A program made the translations under genes and the position numbers. From Dehalobacter sp. (GTDB taxonomy: Bacteria > Bacillota > Desulfitobacteriia > Desulfitobacteriales > Syntrophobotulaceae), in NCBI GenBank assembly GCA_023667845.1, contig JAMPIU010000178.1:1-64000 (forward strand): a stretch of DNA of 64,000 nt, read 5' to 3'. Below, in pieces: positions 16,889-26,571 of the stretch (positions are counted from its first letter, which is position 1; every line of letters starts with the position of its first letter). The notes below the pieces were generated by a model that worked only from the letters and a program-made list of their open reading frames with translations, was not told where the DNA came from and ran no database searches.

Positions 16889-18073
16889 TCAGACAAATTC
16901 GCGCAGGACACCGGCAAGGCTTTGCAGTCCTTCTTCAATTTTATCGTCAGGCATATTCGAAAAATTGATTCGGAAAGTATTTTCCCTGCCGCCGTTCGGG
17001 AAGAATGAACCGCCGGGCACAAACGCGACGTTCTTTTTCAGGCTTTTGATCAGCACATCCCTAGCATTGATATCCGCCGGAAGCTCAATCCAGGCGAAAA
17101 GCCCTCCTTTGGGTCTGGTAAAGGTGACTCCCTCGGGGAAATGATCCTCCATCAGTTTTACCGTCAGATTGCGGCGTCTTTTGTAGACCTTGCGAATTTT
17201 TTCAATATGTTCATCGATATTATACAATTCAAGGTATTTGGCGATTTCTCTCTGCGCCAGGGTGTTGCACTGCAGATCCGTTCCCTGTTTGACAAGGACA
17301 TATTTTTCAATCACTTTCTGATCCCCGGCGACCCAGCCAATCCGATAACCCGGGCAGAATATTTTGGAGAACGTTCCGAGGCTTAAGACGCAGCCCTCCT
17401 GATCAAAAGCCTGCAGGGACGGAAGCGGTTCATCTTCAAAACGCAATTCACCATATGGATTATCTTCAATAATCATAACCTGATGTTTCCTGGCCGCCTT
17501 AACCAGATGTTCCCTTCTGGAAAGACTCCAGGTCCTGCCTGTCGGGTTTTGAAAGTCGGGAATGACATAAATGAGTTTAACGTTCGGTGTACTGTCCAGT
17601 ATCCTGTCCAGTTCCCCAGGAATCATGCCCTCCTCATCCGTCGGCACCTCTTTAAACTCGCAGCCATAAGCTTTGAACGCACTGATGGCAGCAAGATACG
17701 TCGGGCTTTCGCACAACACGATATCGCCTTCATCCAAAAAAACCTTTCCTGAAAGATCCAAGGCCTGCTGTGAACCGTGGGTCAAAAGGATACTGTCCGG
17801 CTCAAATTGGGTGCTCAGCCGATGATTCATACGTGCTGCGATCCATTTCCGCAAAGGAAGATAGCCTTCAGTCGTCGTATACTGTAAAGCCTCTGTCCCT
17901 TCTTCTTCCAGCACAATCCTGCTGACTTCTTTAATTTCATCAACCGGAAACAGCTCCGGCGCCGGGAGTCCGCCCGCAAAGGAGATGATTTCCGGATTTT
18001 CCGTAACTTTTAGTATTTCCCTGATTTCTGAAGCTTTCAAATGGTTGATCCTTTTTGCATAGTTATATTCCAT
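16889..18073 (-). CDS. PLP-dependent aminotransferase, class I/II (2-aminoadipate aminotransferase-like)
   Basis: 394 aa, fold-type I. Visible motifs are the cofactor-binding segment THGSQQALDLSGKVFLDEGD, IPDFQNPTGRTWS, and the PLP Schiff-base Lys in SLGTFSKIFCPGYRIGW (about residue 233). It belongs to the LysN/ARO8/MocR-like branch that handles aromatic and alpha-aminoadipate substrates; the specificity cannot be set by eye. There is no GntR helix-turn-helix, so it is an enzyme rather than a MocR regulator. It is convergent with gerC (8-bp gap) and divergent from ung. Confidence 0.9.
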   Translation of the reverse strand: MEYNYAKRINHLKASEIREILKVTENPEIISFAGGLPAPELFPVDEIKEVSRIVLEEEGTEALQYTTTEGYLPLRKWIAARMNHRLSTQFEPDSILLTHGSQQALDLSGKVFLDEGDIVLCESPTYLAAISAFKAYGCEFKEVPTDEEGMIPGELDRILDSTPNVKLIYVIPDFQNPTGRTWSLSRREHLVKAARKHQVMIIEDNPYGELRFEDEPLPSLQAFDQEGCVLSLGTFSKIFCPGYRIGWVAGDQKVIEKYVLVKQGTDLQCNTLAQREIAKYLELYNIDEHIEKIRKVYKRRRNLTVKLMEDHFPEGVTFTRPKGGLFAWIELPADINARDVLIKSLKKNVAFVPGGSFFPNGGRENTFRINFSNMPDDKIEEGLQSLAGVLREFV

Positions 18074-18235
18074 AACGTTCTCTTTTTCCTGCCTTTTCGC
18101 ACAAATTCACATATCTATTAGTATCCCACATTTAAGCGGAAGATTAAAGTCCCAATATCTGCGGAGGTTTTCTTCCTAAGAACCGTTAAGAGCCTTCATC
18201 CCCTTCTGAGAATCAACGCCTAAGATCAAACTGCT

Positions 18236-18253
18236 TTCCTGAACGTTCAGGAA
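18236..18253. promoter_or_regulatory. 18-bp perfect palindrome between divergent genes
   Basis: TTCCTGAAC / GTTCAGGAA is a perfect inverted repeat between the aminotransferase (minus) and ung (plus). It lacks the four-base gap of the Bacillus LexA box, so it is not called an SOS box. The binding protein is unknown. A possible ung promoter with TATAAT at about 18307-18312 lies downstream. Confidence 0.4.
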
Positions 18254-18330
18254 TGTTTTACCCCGCGATATCCAGCTCTCTCTGTCATGTGATGATCTAA
18301 AATGATATAATTGGTTGCGAGGTGATTTGA

Positions 18331-19044
18331 ATGCAGATCCTAAAAAATGACTGGGACGATTTGCTTCATACGGAATTCGCGAAAGAATATTATCAGAAAC
18401 TTAGAAAGTTTCTGATCAACGAATATAAGACAAAAACGGTTTATCCCGATAAATACGATATTTACAATGCCCTACATTATACCGCTTACAAGGATGTAAA
18501 AGTGGTCATTCTGGGCCAGGATCCCTATCATGGCCCTCAACAAGCCCACGGTTTAAGCTTTTCTGTTCAGCCGGGTGTTCAGGCCCCGCCGTCCTTGATG
18601 AATATCTTTAAAGAACTGCACGATGATCTGGGATGCTATGTTCCAAATAACGGATATTTGAAAAAATGGGCCGACCAGGGCGTCCTGCTGCTGAATGCTT
18701 CGCTGACCGTCCGGTCCGGTCAGGCCAATTCCCACAGCAACATAGGCTGGTCCCAATTTACAGATAAAATCATTGCGCAGTTAAACGATCGGGAAGACCC
18801 TGTCGTTTTTATCCTCTGGGGGAAGAATGCCCAGTCAAAACTGAGCATGATCACGCAACCCAGGCATTGTATCATCAAATCCGTCCATCCCAGTCCGCTG
18901 TCAGCCCATGCCGGTTTCTTCGGCAGCAGACCATTTTCCAGGGCCAATCAATTTTTGGCCTCGATTGGCAAGAAGCCTATTGACTGGCAAATAGAAAATC
19001 TGCCTGCCTCATTTACCACATCAGCCGGATCGCATCGTCCGTGA
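18331..19044 (+). CDS. ung: Uracil-DNA glycosylase (family 1)
   Basis: 237 aa. The family-1 motifs are intact: water-activating GQDPYH at residues 62-67 (catalytic Asp64) and the DNA-intercalation loop [17 protein letters not shown] near residue 190, with the catalytic His. It removes uracil from DNA to start base excision repair in the cytoplasm. GAGGTGA precedes the ATG. Its last 32 bp overlap the 3' end of the convergent CvfB-like gene, so the two transcripts must be antisense there. Confidence 0.96.
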   Translation: MQILKNDWDDLLHTEFAKEYYQKLRKFLINEYKTKTVYPDKYDIYNALHYTAYKDVKVVILGQDPYHGPQQAHGLSFSVQPGVQAPPSLMNIFKELHDDLGCYVPNNGYLKKWADQGVLLLNASLTVRSGQANSHSNIGWSQFTDKIIAQLNDREDPVVFILWGKNAQSKLSMITQPRHCIIKSVHPSPLSAHAGFFGSRPFSRANQFLASIGKKPIDWQIENLPASFTTSAGSHRP

Positions 19045-19849
19045 TTTGGACTGCACCTTCTTTGAGCAGCCTGCCTAACGCCCGCTTGAAGGCAGATTTG
19101 CTCATTTGCAGTTCCAACTTGATTTTTTCAGGAGAACTTCTGTCATTGAGCTTAAGCACACCGCCGTTTGCTTTTAACTTCTCAAAAATGACCCGGGCAT
19201 CCGTCTCTATTTGCTGCGCGATCTCTTGTCTTAAGCTTAATTCCAGCTTGCCATCCTGTCTTACCTTCTTGATTCGGACGTCGACCTTATCACCGATCGC
19301 AATGCTGCCATACAATTCCTTATTTGGAATCATCCCGTGATATTGATTATCCACGGCGACAAACGCGCCAAACTCAGGATTAAAGTTATAGACAGTGCCA
19401 TGAGCATTGTCATTTTCTTTATAAGGAGCGTTCATTTTGAGCAAATCATATATTTTCATTGTGGCATATAACTGATGGCTGTTATTGAGCGCCAATCCCA
19501 CCAGGTAGGTACCGCCTTTTTTGACCTCACCGACTTGCTCTTTAAGCGGCAGCAATAAGTCTTTCTCCAAACCCCAGTCTAAAAAAGCGCCAAATTCTGT
19601 CGTATCGACGACAGTTAACGCAGCCGTTTCACCGAGTACCAACCTTGGTTTTTTTATGGAGGCCATGATCCTTTCTTTCGTATCTCTATACACAAATACT
19701 TCAATTTTATCACCTATTTTGACGTTCCTTGGAGCCAGGTTTATCGGTAATAATACACTATTTTGCGTATCGTTCTTTGCATTCAGGATATGCCAATTTT
19801 GAGATGTCTTCACGACTTTCAGTTCCTGCATTTTGCCATATTCAATCAT
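19013..19849 (-). CDS. CvfB/YitL-like S1 RNA-binding protein
   Basis: 278 aa with repeated S1-type OB folds (for example [23 protein letters not shown] near residues 78-100 and [25 protein letters not shown] near 150-175) and a C-terminal winged helix ([20 protein letters not shown]). This is the CvfB architecture. CvfB-type proteins bind RNA and affect virulence and translation in Gram-positive bacteria. The start at 19849 has AGAGGGAATT upstream. Its 3' end overlaps ung by 32 bp. Confidence 0.88.
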   Translation of the reverse strand: MIEYGKMQELKVVKTSQNWHILNAKNDTQNSVLLPINLAPRNVKIGDKIEVFVYRDTKERIMASIKKPRLVLGETAALTVVDTTEFGAFLDWGLEKDLLLPLKEQVGEVKKGGTYLVGLALNNSHQLYATMKIYDLLKMNAPYKENDNAHGTVYNFNPEFGAFVAVDNQYHGMIPNKELYGSIAIGDKVDVRIKKVRQDGKLELSLRQEIAQQIETDARVIFEKLKANGGVLKLNDRSSPEKIKLELQMSKSAFKRALGRLLKEGAVQITDDAIRLMW

Positions 19850-19937
19850 CTAAATTCCCTCTTTATTTCATATATCAGATCTTAGTATTTCCTATTATAT
19901 CTTTATTTAAAAGATTGTACTACCATCGGTCATTTTT

Positions 19938-19977
19938 ATAAAAATCCAGGAAATCATACGAGCGTTGATTCCTGGAT
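19938..19977 (-). terminator. Terminator after the carbonic anhydrase gene
   Basis: Stem ATCCAGG-AATC / GATT-CCTGGAT followed on the minus strand by TTTTTAT. It lies 30 bp after the carbonic anhydrase stop codon. Confidence 0.75.
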
Positions 19978-20006
19978 CAAACCGTCATCTAATACTTGAT
20001 TTGCAG

Positions 20007-20633
20007 TTAATTCACAAGTTCAAATTCGCTGTTTTGCCGATTATAACGAAAGACCTCACCAGTTTCAATGATATAGTACCAGCCTTCCATGGTCAGCGTC
20101 TGATTCAGGACTTTTTCCCTGATAAACGGATAAGTTAACAAATGTTTGAGCTGCTCAACAATGTTGATTTGTTCAGTCATCCATTCCCTTTTTGCCATAT
20201 CTTGTTCCGGGATATCCATTGCTGCTATTTTATCCTTAACCGGTCCGGCCAACTCCAGCCATTTCCGGGTATGCGGAATGGATTCCATTTCTTTCTCCGA
20301 GGCATACAGTGATTTGCACCCTCCGCAATTGGAATGGCCGCAGACGACGATATGCTGAACGCCAAGGATATTGATGGCATATTCAATCGCAGAAGTCGTG
20401 GCCAGGTATTCCTCTATATTGCGGTAAGGCGGTACGATATTGGCAATATTCCGGATGACAAACAACTCTCCGGGCAATGTCCCAGTGATCAAATTGGGGA
20501 CCAGTCTTGAATCCGAGCAGCCGATAAATAAAGTGTGCGGGCTTTGGGAATTCCCTAGTTCCTCAAAAAGCTGCCTGTGCTGCTGGAAATCCGTTTCTTT
20601 AAATTGAATAAGGCCCTGAAGTAATTTCTCCAT
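20007..20633 (-). CDS. Beta-class carbonic anhydrase
   Basis: 208 aa. Zinc ligands and catalytic residues are visible: Cys39, Asp41 and Arg43 in GCSDSRL, and His100 and Cys103 in CGHSNCGGCK. The enzyme interconverts CO2 and bicarbonate in the cytoplasm and supplies bicarbonate to carboxylases. AAGGATG lies upstream of the start. It is a single-gene unit with its own terminator. Confidence 0.95.
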   Translation of the reverse strand: MEKLLQGLIQFKETDFQQHRQLFEELGNSQSPHTLFIGCSDSRLVPNLITGTLPGELFVIRNIANIVPPYRNIEEYLATTSAIEYAINILGVQHIVVCGHSNCGGCKSLYASEKEMESIPHTRKWLELAGPVKDKIAAMDIPEQDMAKREWMTEQINIVEQLKHLLTYPFIREKVLNQTLTMEGWYYIIETGEVFRYNRQNSEFELVN

Positions 20634-20746
20634 ATTTTACATCCTTGCTTCTTATTTATAGATAAGCCTTATACACATAAGTCATCTTTCCGGCCATTTT
20701 GCCGTCCATAACGATATTTGCGCCGTTGAAAAATTCCTTGATAGTC

Positions 20747-21931
20747 TTATACCTCGATAATATCCGTTCCTCCGCCCGTAAGACATCTGCCGCCGGCAGC
20801 ACTCACCACATAGGTGTCTTCCACGCCTACCATGCCAATGTTGGGCAGACCCTTTTTCGGTTCGAGCGCGATGACCATATTCTCAGTGAGTTCCGCTAGA
20901 AAACCATTCGTAATCACAGGCAGCTCATCGACATGAAGTCCGACGCCGTGACCCAGAAACTTGACTTGCCGTTCTCCATACCCCATAAAATTCCGCCTGA
21001 AGTCTTCACTGAGCGTGCCCATGACAGATTGATAGATTTCTGACGGTATCGCCCCCGGAATCAGCTTCGCTGCCAGACGCTGTTCAACTTCCAGACAGGA
21101 ACGATGAGCCTTCACGACATCGGCAGCAGGCTTGGCTCCAAAAATGTAGACTTGGGTTTTATCGGAATGATAGCCATTGCAGCCAAAACCAACATCGACA
21201 AAAACCAAATCCCCCTTCTTCAGCTTCCTTTCCCGGCTGCCTAACAAAGGAACGGCAGGACACATGCCATATGCCCCTCCGGGCCCGTCAAAGCTGGTCG
21301 GATAAAGAGAACTTTCGCCAAAACCGATCTGTCCGGCAACCATTTCCGTCTGGAACATTGAAAACCGGCTGACGCCATGATGTCCAATCTTGATCATGGC
21401 GGCATAAAGTTCCGCCACAAAATCAGCCTCGCTCATACCTTCCCTTAGTAGCGGAGGAACAAGTTCATGCAGCAGCTTGCAATGGGCTTTCCCTGCTTGT
21501 TCTATCCATTCAAGTTCGTAGGATGATTTGACCGATCTGACCGACAGCACCACCTTGTCCACTGAATGGATATCTGTCATTGTGAAGTATTTCTTCAGCC
21601 GCTGCAGCATGGCAAGCGGCACGATTTCTGTCTCGAGATAGGTATTTCCTAGCTCAGGTCCGATCATCCCGGCCGCATCACGGTAACTTTCCATCGGATA
21701 GATCGTGGTCAGGGGCGATTCAGCTTTGGCGCGCTCATAGCTTCGGCGTATAAAATAGTGCCGGGTCCGGTCTTTTTGAATTACAAGCATGCCGTCCTGC
21801 ATTGTTCCTGTAAAATAATACTGATTTACTTTACCCAAAATAAGGACAGTATCCCATTCAGGACAGGTCCGATCCATGAGGCTGCATAAGTGATTCAGTC
21901 TCCGGTCAAGTTCGTTTATCATAAGTGCCAC
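20747..21931 (-). CDS. M24 family metallopeptidase (Xaa-Pro aminopeptidase-like)
   Basis: About 394 aa with a creatinase-like N-terminal domain (residues 1-150) and a pita-bread catalytic domain. Dinuclear metal ligands are visible: two Asp in VFVDVGFGCNGYHSDKT, His in FLGHGVGLHVDELP, Glu in ALEPKKG, and Glu in VGVEDTYVV. The frame opens with a TTG at 21937, only two bases after GGAGG. The GTG at 21931 has eight-base spacing and was chosen. Substrates are probably Xaa-Pro peptides, but other M24 members (creatinase-like) cannot be excluded. Confidence 0.88.
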   Translation of the reverse strand: MALMINELDRRLNHLCSLMDRTCPEWDTVLILGKVNQYYFTGTMQDGMLVIQKDRTRHYFIRRSYERAKAESPLTTIYPMESYRDAAGMIGPELGNTYLETEIVPLAMLQRLKKYFTMTDIHSVDKVVLSVRSVKSSYELEWIEQAGKAHCKLLHELVPPLLREGMSEADFVAELYAAMIKIGHHGVSRFSMFQTEMVAGQIGFGESSLYPTSFDGPGGAYGMCPAVPLLGSRERKLKKGDLVFVDVGFGCNGYHSDKTQVYIFGAKPAADVVKAHRSCLEVEQRLAAKLIPGAIPSEIYQSVMGTLSEDFRRNFMGYGERQVKFLGHGVGLHVDELPVITNGFLAELTENMVIALEPKKGLPNIGMVGVEDTYVVSAAGGRCLTGGGTDIIEV

Positions 21932-22039
21932 AGCCAATTCCTCCGTTAGACAATGTATCGTGTACTTCTCTAGAGTTTACCATACTTTGCGTTTTTTCAA
22001 AATGGTGCAATTCCCTGACTATGGGGTTCTTGCATTCTC

Positions 22040-22068
22040 TTGACAAAAAACTAATTTCAAGCTAAGAT
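22040..22068 (+). promoter_or_regulatory. Sigma-A type promoter of the T-box/trpB2 unit
   Basis: TTGACA (22040-22045), a 17-bp spacer and TAAGAT (22063-22068), about 20 bp before the T-box leader. Confidence 0.7.
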
Positions 22069-22084
22069 TTAAACAATATTTGAT

Positions 22085-22356
22085 ACTGTTAAACCGCAGA
22101 ATGAGAGTAGTAACATGATGTTTGCTGTTTCAAGAGAGCCGCAGCCGGTGGAAAAGCGGTAACAGCACTAATGTGAATGGACTCATGAGGGCCGTGCAGA
22201 GATTACAAAGAGTAAGCGTATGCAGGCCGGGAACTCCGCCCGTTATGAATGGAGCGTATGTCCGTCATACGTTTTAAGCGGCGTGTAAACGCAAGTTGGG
22301 TGGTACCGCAGAGATCAAAGTCTTTGTCCGATAGTTTGGATAAAGGCTTTTTTTAA
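22085..22356 (+). promoter_or_regulatory. T-box riboswitch, tryptophan specifier
   Basis: A full T-box leader: stem I with the AGAGTA-type GA motif near the 5' end, the T-box GGGTGGTACCGC at 22298-22309, and a terminator hairpin (about 22317-22350) ending in a T7 run. In the specifier loop the GAA-TGG-ACT context gives TGG (22178-22180), the Trp codon. Uncharged tRNA-Trp would stabilise the antiterminator and turn on trpB2, which fits the downstream gene. Confidence 0.93.
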
Positions 22357-22425
22357 TAGATTTCCTTTATTCATCGAAGATTAATCAAAAGATAGTTATT
22401 AATAATTTGGAAAGGAATGAAGACC

Positions 22426-23796
22426 ATGACAAGCATACCTTACAAAATCTATTTACCTGAAGAAGAGATGCCCAAGTACTGGTATAATGTAAAAGCTGTT
22501 ATGAAAGAGCTCCCGCCGCCCTTTATCCATCCGGGCACCATGAAGCCCTGCACCGCAGATGATCTGCGGCCGATCTTCTGTGACGAACTAATTGAACAGG
22601 AATTGAACAACACGGACGAATATATCGAAATTCCTGAGGAAGTTCGCGAATACTACAGGATGTACCGTCCTTCCCCGCTCGTGAGAGCCTATAATCTTGA
22701 AAAGCTGCTGGATACACCTGCAGAGATCTATTTTAAATTTGAAGGCACGAATACTTCAGGTTCCCACAAATTAAACTCTGCTGCTGCTCAGGTCTATTAC
22801 GCCAAAAAACAGGGTCTGTCTTCGCTGACAACGGAAACCGGCGCAGGACAATGGGGTACGGCCTTATCGATGGCCTGTGCGTTTTATGATATTCCATTAA
22901 CCGTCTATATGGTGAAAGTATCTGCAGAACAGAAACCCTACAGGAAAGCTGTCATTGAAACCTATGGCGGAAAAGTCATTCCATCTCCTTCCGACACGAC
23001 GGAAATCGGCCGGAAGATTCTGGCTGAAAACCCCGGCACAGGCGGTTCTCTTGGCTGCGCGATTTCGGAAGCGATTGAAACATCTGTCAAAACCGAAAAC
23101 TGTCGTTATGTACTTGGTAGCGTACTCGACCATGTCCTGCTGCACCAGTCCGTGATCGGCGAAGAAACCAAGCTTGCCTGTGACAAGTACGGCATTGAGC
23201 CAGAAATGATTATTGGCTGTATCGGCGGCGGTTCGAACTTTGGCGGTCTGGTTGCACCTTTCATGGGTGACAAGATCCGCGGCAAAAACAATATCGAGTT
23301 TATTGGTGTTGAACCTGCCTCCTGCCCTTCTCTGACCCGCGGCAAATATGCGTTTGATTTTGGGGATACAGGAAAAACGACGCCCCTGATCAAAATGTAT
23401 ACGCTCGGATCAGGGTTCATTCCCTCTCCGAATCACGCCGGAGGCCTCAGGTATCACGGTATGAGCGGAATCGTTTCCAAACTGTACAATGACGGCTATA
23501 TGACAGCCCGGGCAGTTGAACAGTCCAAGGTATTTGAAGCAGCTACAGCCTTTGCGCGCTGTGAAGGCATCCTGCCTGCTCCAGAATCCGCACATGCTTT
23601 GCGGGTTGCAATGGATGAAGCGCTCAAGTGTAAAGAAACCGGTCAAAAGAAGACCATCCTGTTTGGCCTGACTGGCACCGGATATTTTGATATGGCTGCT
23701 TATATGAGCTATAACGCCGGCACAATGACAGACTATATTCCGACCGATGCCGATCTGGAAAAAGGCTTTGCTACGCTGCCAAAAGTGGATCTGTAG
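22426..23796 (+). CDS. trpB2: Tryptophan synthase beta chain, TrpB2 type
   Basis: 456 aa from the ATG at 22426, which has AAAGGA nine bases upstream; the ATG at 22417 touches the binding site. Long TrpB2 proteins are distinct from the TrpB of the alpha2beta2 complex and carry N-terminal extensions, as here. The PLP Lys is in NTSGSHKLNSA (about residue 115), and the glycine-rich phosphate loop is in GCIGGGSNFGG. TrpB2 condenses indole with serine and can act without TrpA, salvaging indole. It stands alone after a Trp T-box, with no other trp genes nearby. Confidence 0.93.
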   Translation: MTSIPYKIYLPEEEMPKYWYNVKAVMKELPPPFIHPGTMKPCTADDLRPIFCDELIEQELNNTDEYIEIPEEVREYYRMYRPSPLVRAYNLEKLLDTPAEIYFKFEGTNTSGSHKLNSAAAQVYYAKKQGLSSLTTETGAGQWGTALSMACAFYDIPLTVYMVKVSAEQKPYRKAVIETYGGKVIPSPSDTTEIGRKILAENPGTGGSLGCAISEAIETSVKTENCRYVLGSVLDHVLLHQSVIGEETKLACDKYGIEPEMIIGCIGGGSNFGGLVAPFMGDKIRGKNNIEFIGVEPASCPSLTRGKYAFDFGDTGKTTPLIKMYTLGSGFIPSPNHAGGLRYHGMSGIVSKLYNDGYMTARAVEQSKVFEAATAFARCEGILPAPESAHALRVAMDEALKCKETGQKKTILFGLTGTGYFDMAAYMSYNAGTMTDYIPTDADLEKGFATLPKVDL

Positions 23797-23849
23797 AATC
23801 AGCATTCCTAACAGACTTCGTAATATGGGAATGTATTTAAACACAGCCT

Positions 23850-23889
23850 ACGAAGGGCGTTTCAAATAAATTGAGGCGTCCTTCGTTTA
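23850..23889 (+). terminator. Terminator after trpB2
   Basis: Stem ACGAAGG.../...CCTTCGT with further pairing inside, followed by TTT, 53 bp after the trpB2 stop codon. Confidence 0.7.
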
Positions 23890-24002
23890 TATATCTTGGG
23901 TGTTGTAGCTTTGCACAGCGTTATAAATTTTTCGTCCCGAGGCAGGATATTTTAATTATGTGTCGAATTACTACAAAATTGCGTATTATAATATAAACTA
24001 AA

Positions 24003-24127
24003 TAAGAGCTGAATCCAGGCTAGCCTGGAGCGGGGGAACTTCTTTTTCTGGGGTGAATCGCATTTTGCGTAGGGCCTATACCTTTGGTCCGAATCCGTCA
24101 ACTAACCTCGTAAGCTAAGAAAGGTGA
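24003..24127 (+). promoter_or_regulatory. c-di-AMP riboswitch (ydaO/yuaA type)
   Basis: The conserved blocks appear in order: GCTGAATCC, GGAGCGGGGGA, GGGGTGAATC, GTAGGGCC, GGTCCGAATCCGTCA and CTAACCTCGTAAGC. The motif ends a few bases before the ribosome-binding site of the NlpC/P60 gene. High c-di-AMP normally switches such wall-hydrolase genes off; that role is known for the class and inferred here. Confidence 0.92.
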
Positions 24128-24134
24128 AAATTTG

Positions 24135-25331
24135 ATGCATTTTAAGCAGATCATTTGCGTTACCTTGACCTGCCTTAAAAAGATATCATGGAAATCACCG
24201 CGCCTGCTCGGTGGTTTATTTATTACTATGATATTAATCGGGTCGTTTGCCTGTTACCTTGCCGCCCCAATGAATGCCATCGCTGTCTCTGTCAACGGAA
24301 AACAACTTGGACTTGTCTTTAACCAAAATACTGCAGATACACTTATGGCGTCTGCAGCCAAAGAAAAACCTTACGAGATGGCCTATACCAATATCACCGT
24401 CAGCAATGCCGATTATCTTCGTTCTGCGCTGCGGCCAAACAATGTTGAAGAAAAAATTAACCAACCCTACGACGCCTATCAGTTCGCCATCAATGGTACT
24501 GCGATTGCCGTTTTGCCAGATGCGGGAGATATTGATCAGGTCTTAAAAGAGTTTCAGGCCTATTACGTGAAACCCACGAAAGATAATGTCGTGACTTCCG
24601 TTAAGATCGCCGAAGACGTCACATTCTCCAAAACAACCGCCGGGCTTTCCCAAATTCAATCACCTGAACAAGTTTTGAAATCTTTGATTGATCATAACTC
24701 CCTTACGGTCATCTGTCAGGGGAAATATACGGAAACCCAGAAAATCCAATATGATACCATCACCAAGAAGGATTATAAGCTCGGCTTTGGTAAAAAAGAA
24801 GTGATTACGGCAGGCAGTGACGGATCGAAGTCCGTAACCTATTCTTATGTCCAGAGTAACGGCAAGTATTCGGAAAAGCAGGTTGTCAAGGAAACGATTC
24901 TCCAGGACGCTGTGACGGAAGTGATTGCCGAAGGCCCGACTGCCAAGCCGATCCTGGTTGCTTCCAGATCCAATAGCTATTCAAATGTCGTTGATTATGC
25001 ACTGGGCTATGTCGGATGCCCGTATGTTTATGGCGGAATAAGCCCCGGCGGGTTTGACTGTTCCGGATTTACCCGCTATGTATACGCTGCGGCCGGTGTC
25101 TCCCTTCCCCATTCCTCTTTCGCGCAGTATGCTTCCGGTGCCCCGGTTGGCAGGGATGAGCTGCAGCCGGGAGACCTTGTCTTTTTCTCGACCTATGCCC
25201 GGGGCGCCTCACACGTCGGTATTTATATTGGCGGAGGACAATATGTGCACGCCTTTAATTATTCAACCGGCGTTGTCGTATCCAATCTAAGCGCGCATTC
25301 GTCCAGTTATCTTGGTGCCCGCAGATATTAA
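24135..25331 (+). CDS. G5 / NlpC-P60 cell-wall peptidase
   Basis: 398 aa from the ATG at 24135 (AAAGGTG eight bases upstream). Residues 20-45 are a membrane anchor or signal. A middle region is followed by a G5-like domain (about 205-270) and a C-terminal NlpC/P60 domain (about 282-398). The catalytic Cys is in GGFDCSGFTRY (about 309), and His in GASHVGIYIGGG (about 360), with a further His at about 372. The family cleaves D-Glu-(gamma)-diaminopimelate bonds in peptidoglycan; here it likely acts outside the membrane. Control by the c-di-AMP riboswitch fits osmotic/wall homeostasis or germination. Confidence 0.92.
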   Translation: MHFKQIICVTLTCLKKISWKSPRLLGGLFITMILIGSFACYLAAPMNAIAVSVNGKQLGLVFNQNTADTLMASAAKEKPYEMAYTNITVSNADYLRSALRPNNVEEKINQPYDAYQFAINGTAIAVLPDAGDIDQVLKEFQAYYVKPTKDNVVTSVKIAEDVTFSKTTAGLSQIQSPEQVLKSLIDHNSLTVICQGKYTETQKIQYDTITKKDYKLGFGKKEVITAGSDGSKSVTYSYVQSNGKYSEKQVVKETILQDAVTEVIAEGPTAKPILVASRSNSYSNVVDYALGYVGCPYVYGGISPGGFDCSGFTRYVYAAAGVSLPHSSFAQYASGAPVGRDELQPGDLVFFSTYARGASHVGIYIGGGQYVHAFNYSTGVVVSNLSAHSSSYLGARRY

Positions 25332-25366
25332 CAACTTTACTGGCAAGAGTTATCGAAACGAGTAGG

Positions 25367-25405
25367 ATGATGCTAATAGTTAACTTTTAGCATCATTTTT
25401 ATTTG
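25367..25405 (+). terminator. Terminator after the NlpC/P60 gene
   Basis: Stem ATGATGCTAA / TTAGCATCAT with a run of five T residues, 35 bp after the stop codon. Confidence 0.85.
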
Positions 25406-25417
25406 CAAATCTCTTTC

Positions 25418-25876
25418 CTAATCTCTTGCACTCTGTAAGACCTCACCCATCGAGATTTGATTGATCTTCCTTCTACTTAAGGCTTTAGCCAGCGTATAGG
25501 TCAGGTAAATGATGATAAAGCCAACGATGATATACGGATAGCTGATCGTAACCGGCATTGCCAGATTGACACTCTCTGTCAACGACTTGAACATCATACT
25601 CATGGAAGCTAGGATCAGCGGAATCCCAAGAAGATAACCAATCACAATGATCCCTGATGAACTATTGAGTATCAGGGAATTCACTTCTTTTTTACGATAG
25701 CCGAATATTTTCAGGAGTGAGATCGTTTCTTTATTTTCCTCGATGACCAGCGATGTAACGATCAAACGCCCCCATCGGCTTACAGATCCTTTTGGTGCCC
25801 CGGATAGAATTAAAAAATTGAATTTTTCTTTCCAATCCAGTATATTTATACGGGTAAGCAGCAAATTCATTGGCAA
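25418..25876 (-). pseudogene. Truncated FtsX-like ABC permease (C-terminal remnant)
   Basis: Only the last part of an FtsX/MacB-type permease is present. From about 25760 downward the translation reads VTSLVIEENKETISLLKIFGYRKKEVNSLIL followed by two to three hydrophobic helices and a soluble end (RRKINQISMGEVLQSARD), typical of the C-terminal FtsX domain. Residues before that (25761-25876) do not resemble the family and look like unrelated sequence that happens to be in frame. No partner ATPase or N-terminal half lies nearby. It is probably a degraded gene. Confidence 0.65.
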
Positions 25877-25938
25877 TTATATTGATTATTATCATAGAAC
25901 ATATGAATGATCCTATCTGAAAATGGAGGGAAGAAAGA

Positions 25939-26418
25939 ATGGATACCATTGCTTTAATCATTGCGGTTGTTCTCTTTATTGCGGGTATTGTTGGAACTGT
26001 TCTTCCCGTTTTACCCGGCGTCATTTTGATCTATGCAGGAATGCTGGTCTATGGCTTCATGACAGGCTTCGCAACGTTAAATGCCTACTTTTTCATCCTG
26101 CAGGCCCTGGTCGTAATCCTGCTGTTCTTTGTGGATTATTTTGCCTCGGCTATCGGAACGAAACGCTTCGGCGGAAGCAAGCAAGCAGCCTGGGGCGCAG
26201 TGATCGGCACTATTCTGGGTTTGATCGTTCTTGGACCGCTTGGTATTATTCTTGGTCCGTTTTTGGGGGCGATTGCAGCCGAACTGATCCGTGGTACGGA
26301 ATTAAAGAAGACAATCCGAATTGGTTTAGGTACACTGCTCGGTGTCCTTGGCGGTACGGCTGTCAAAATCGGTGCCGAAATCATTATGATTATCTATTTT
26401 TTCGTGCGCATCTATTAA
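25939..26418 (+). CDS. DUF456 family membrane protein
   Basis: 159 aa of mostly Gly/Ile-rich hydrophobic helices. The DUF456 pattern is seen: an N-terminal IVGTVLPVLPGVILIYAGML, a central AIGTKRFGGSKQAAWGAVIGTILG, and GIILGPFLGAIAAEL. ATGGAGGG lies upstream of the start. The function of DUF456 proteins is not established. It is a single gene with no obvious partner. Confidence 0.85.
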   Translation: MDTIALIIAVVLFIAGIVGTVLPVLPGVILIYAGMLVYGFMTGFATLNAYFFILQALVVILLFFVDYFASAIGTKRFGGSKQAAWGAVIGTILGLIVLGPLGIILGPFLGAIAAELIRGTELKKTIRIGLGTLLGVLGGTAVKIGAEIIMIIYFFVRIY

Positions 26419-26571
26419 TGACTTTGCATAAATATTCTATAGAAAGCACATTTCCCCTTTGATTTTCTGACAGAAATATTAATTTCATTCTTTTCGCAGA
26501 ATGGAATTTATCCGCCTGATTTTTTCTTTTTAATGAAATATGCTATACTGTTCCGAGAAAAGAGTAAGATT

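Noticed and set aside
18236..18253. SOS/LexA box for ung
   Set aside because: The palindrome has GAAC directly joined to GTTC without the four-base gap of the Bacillus-type LexA site.
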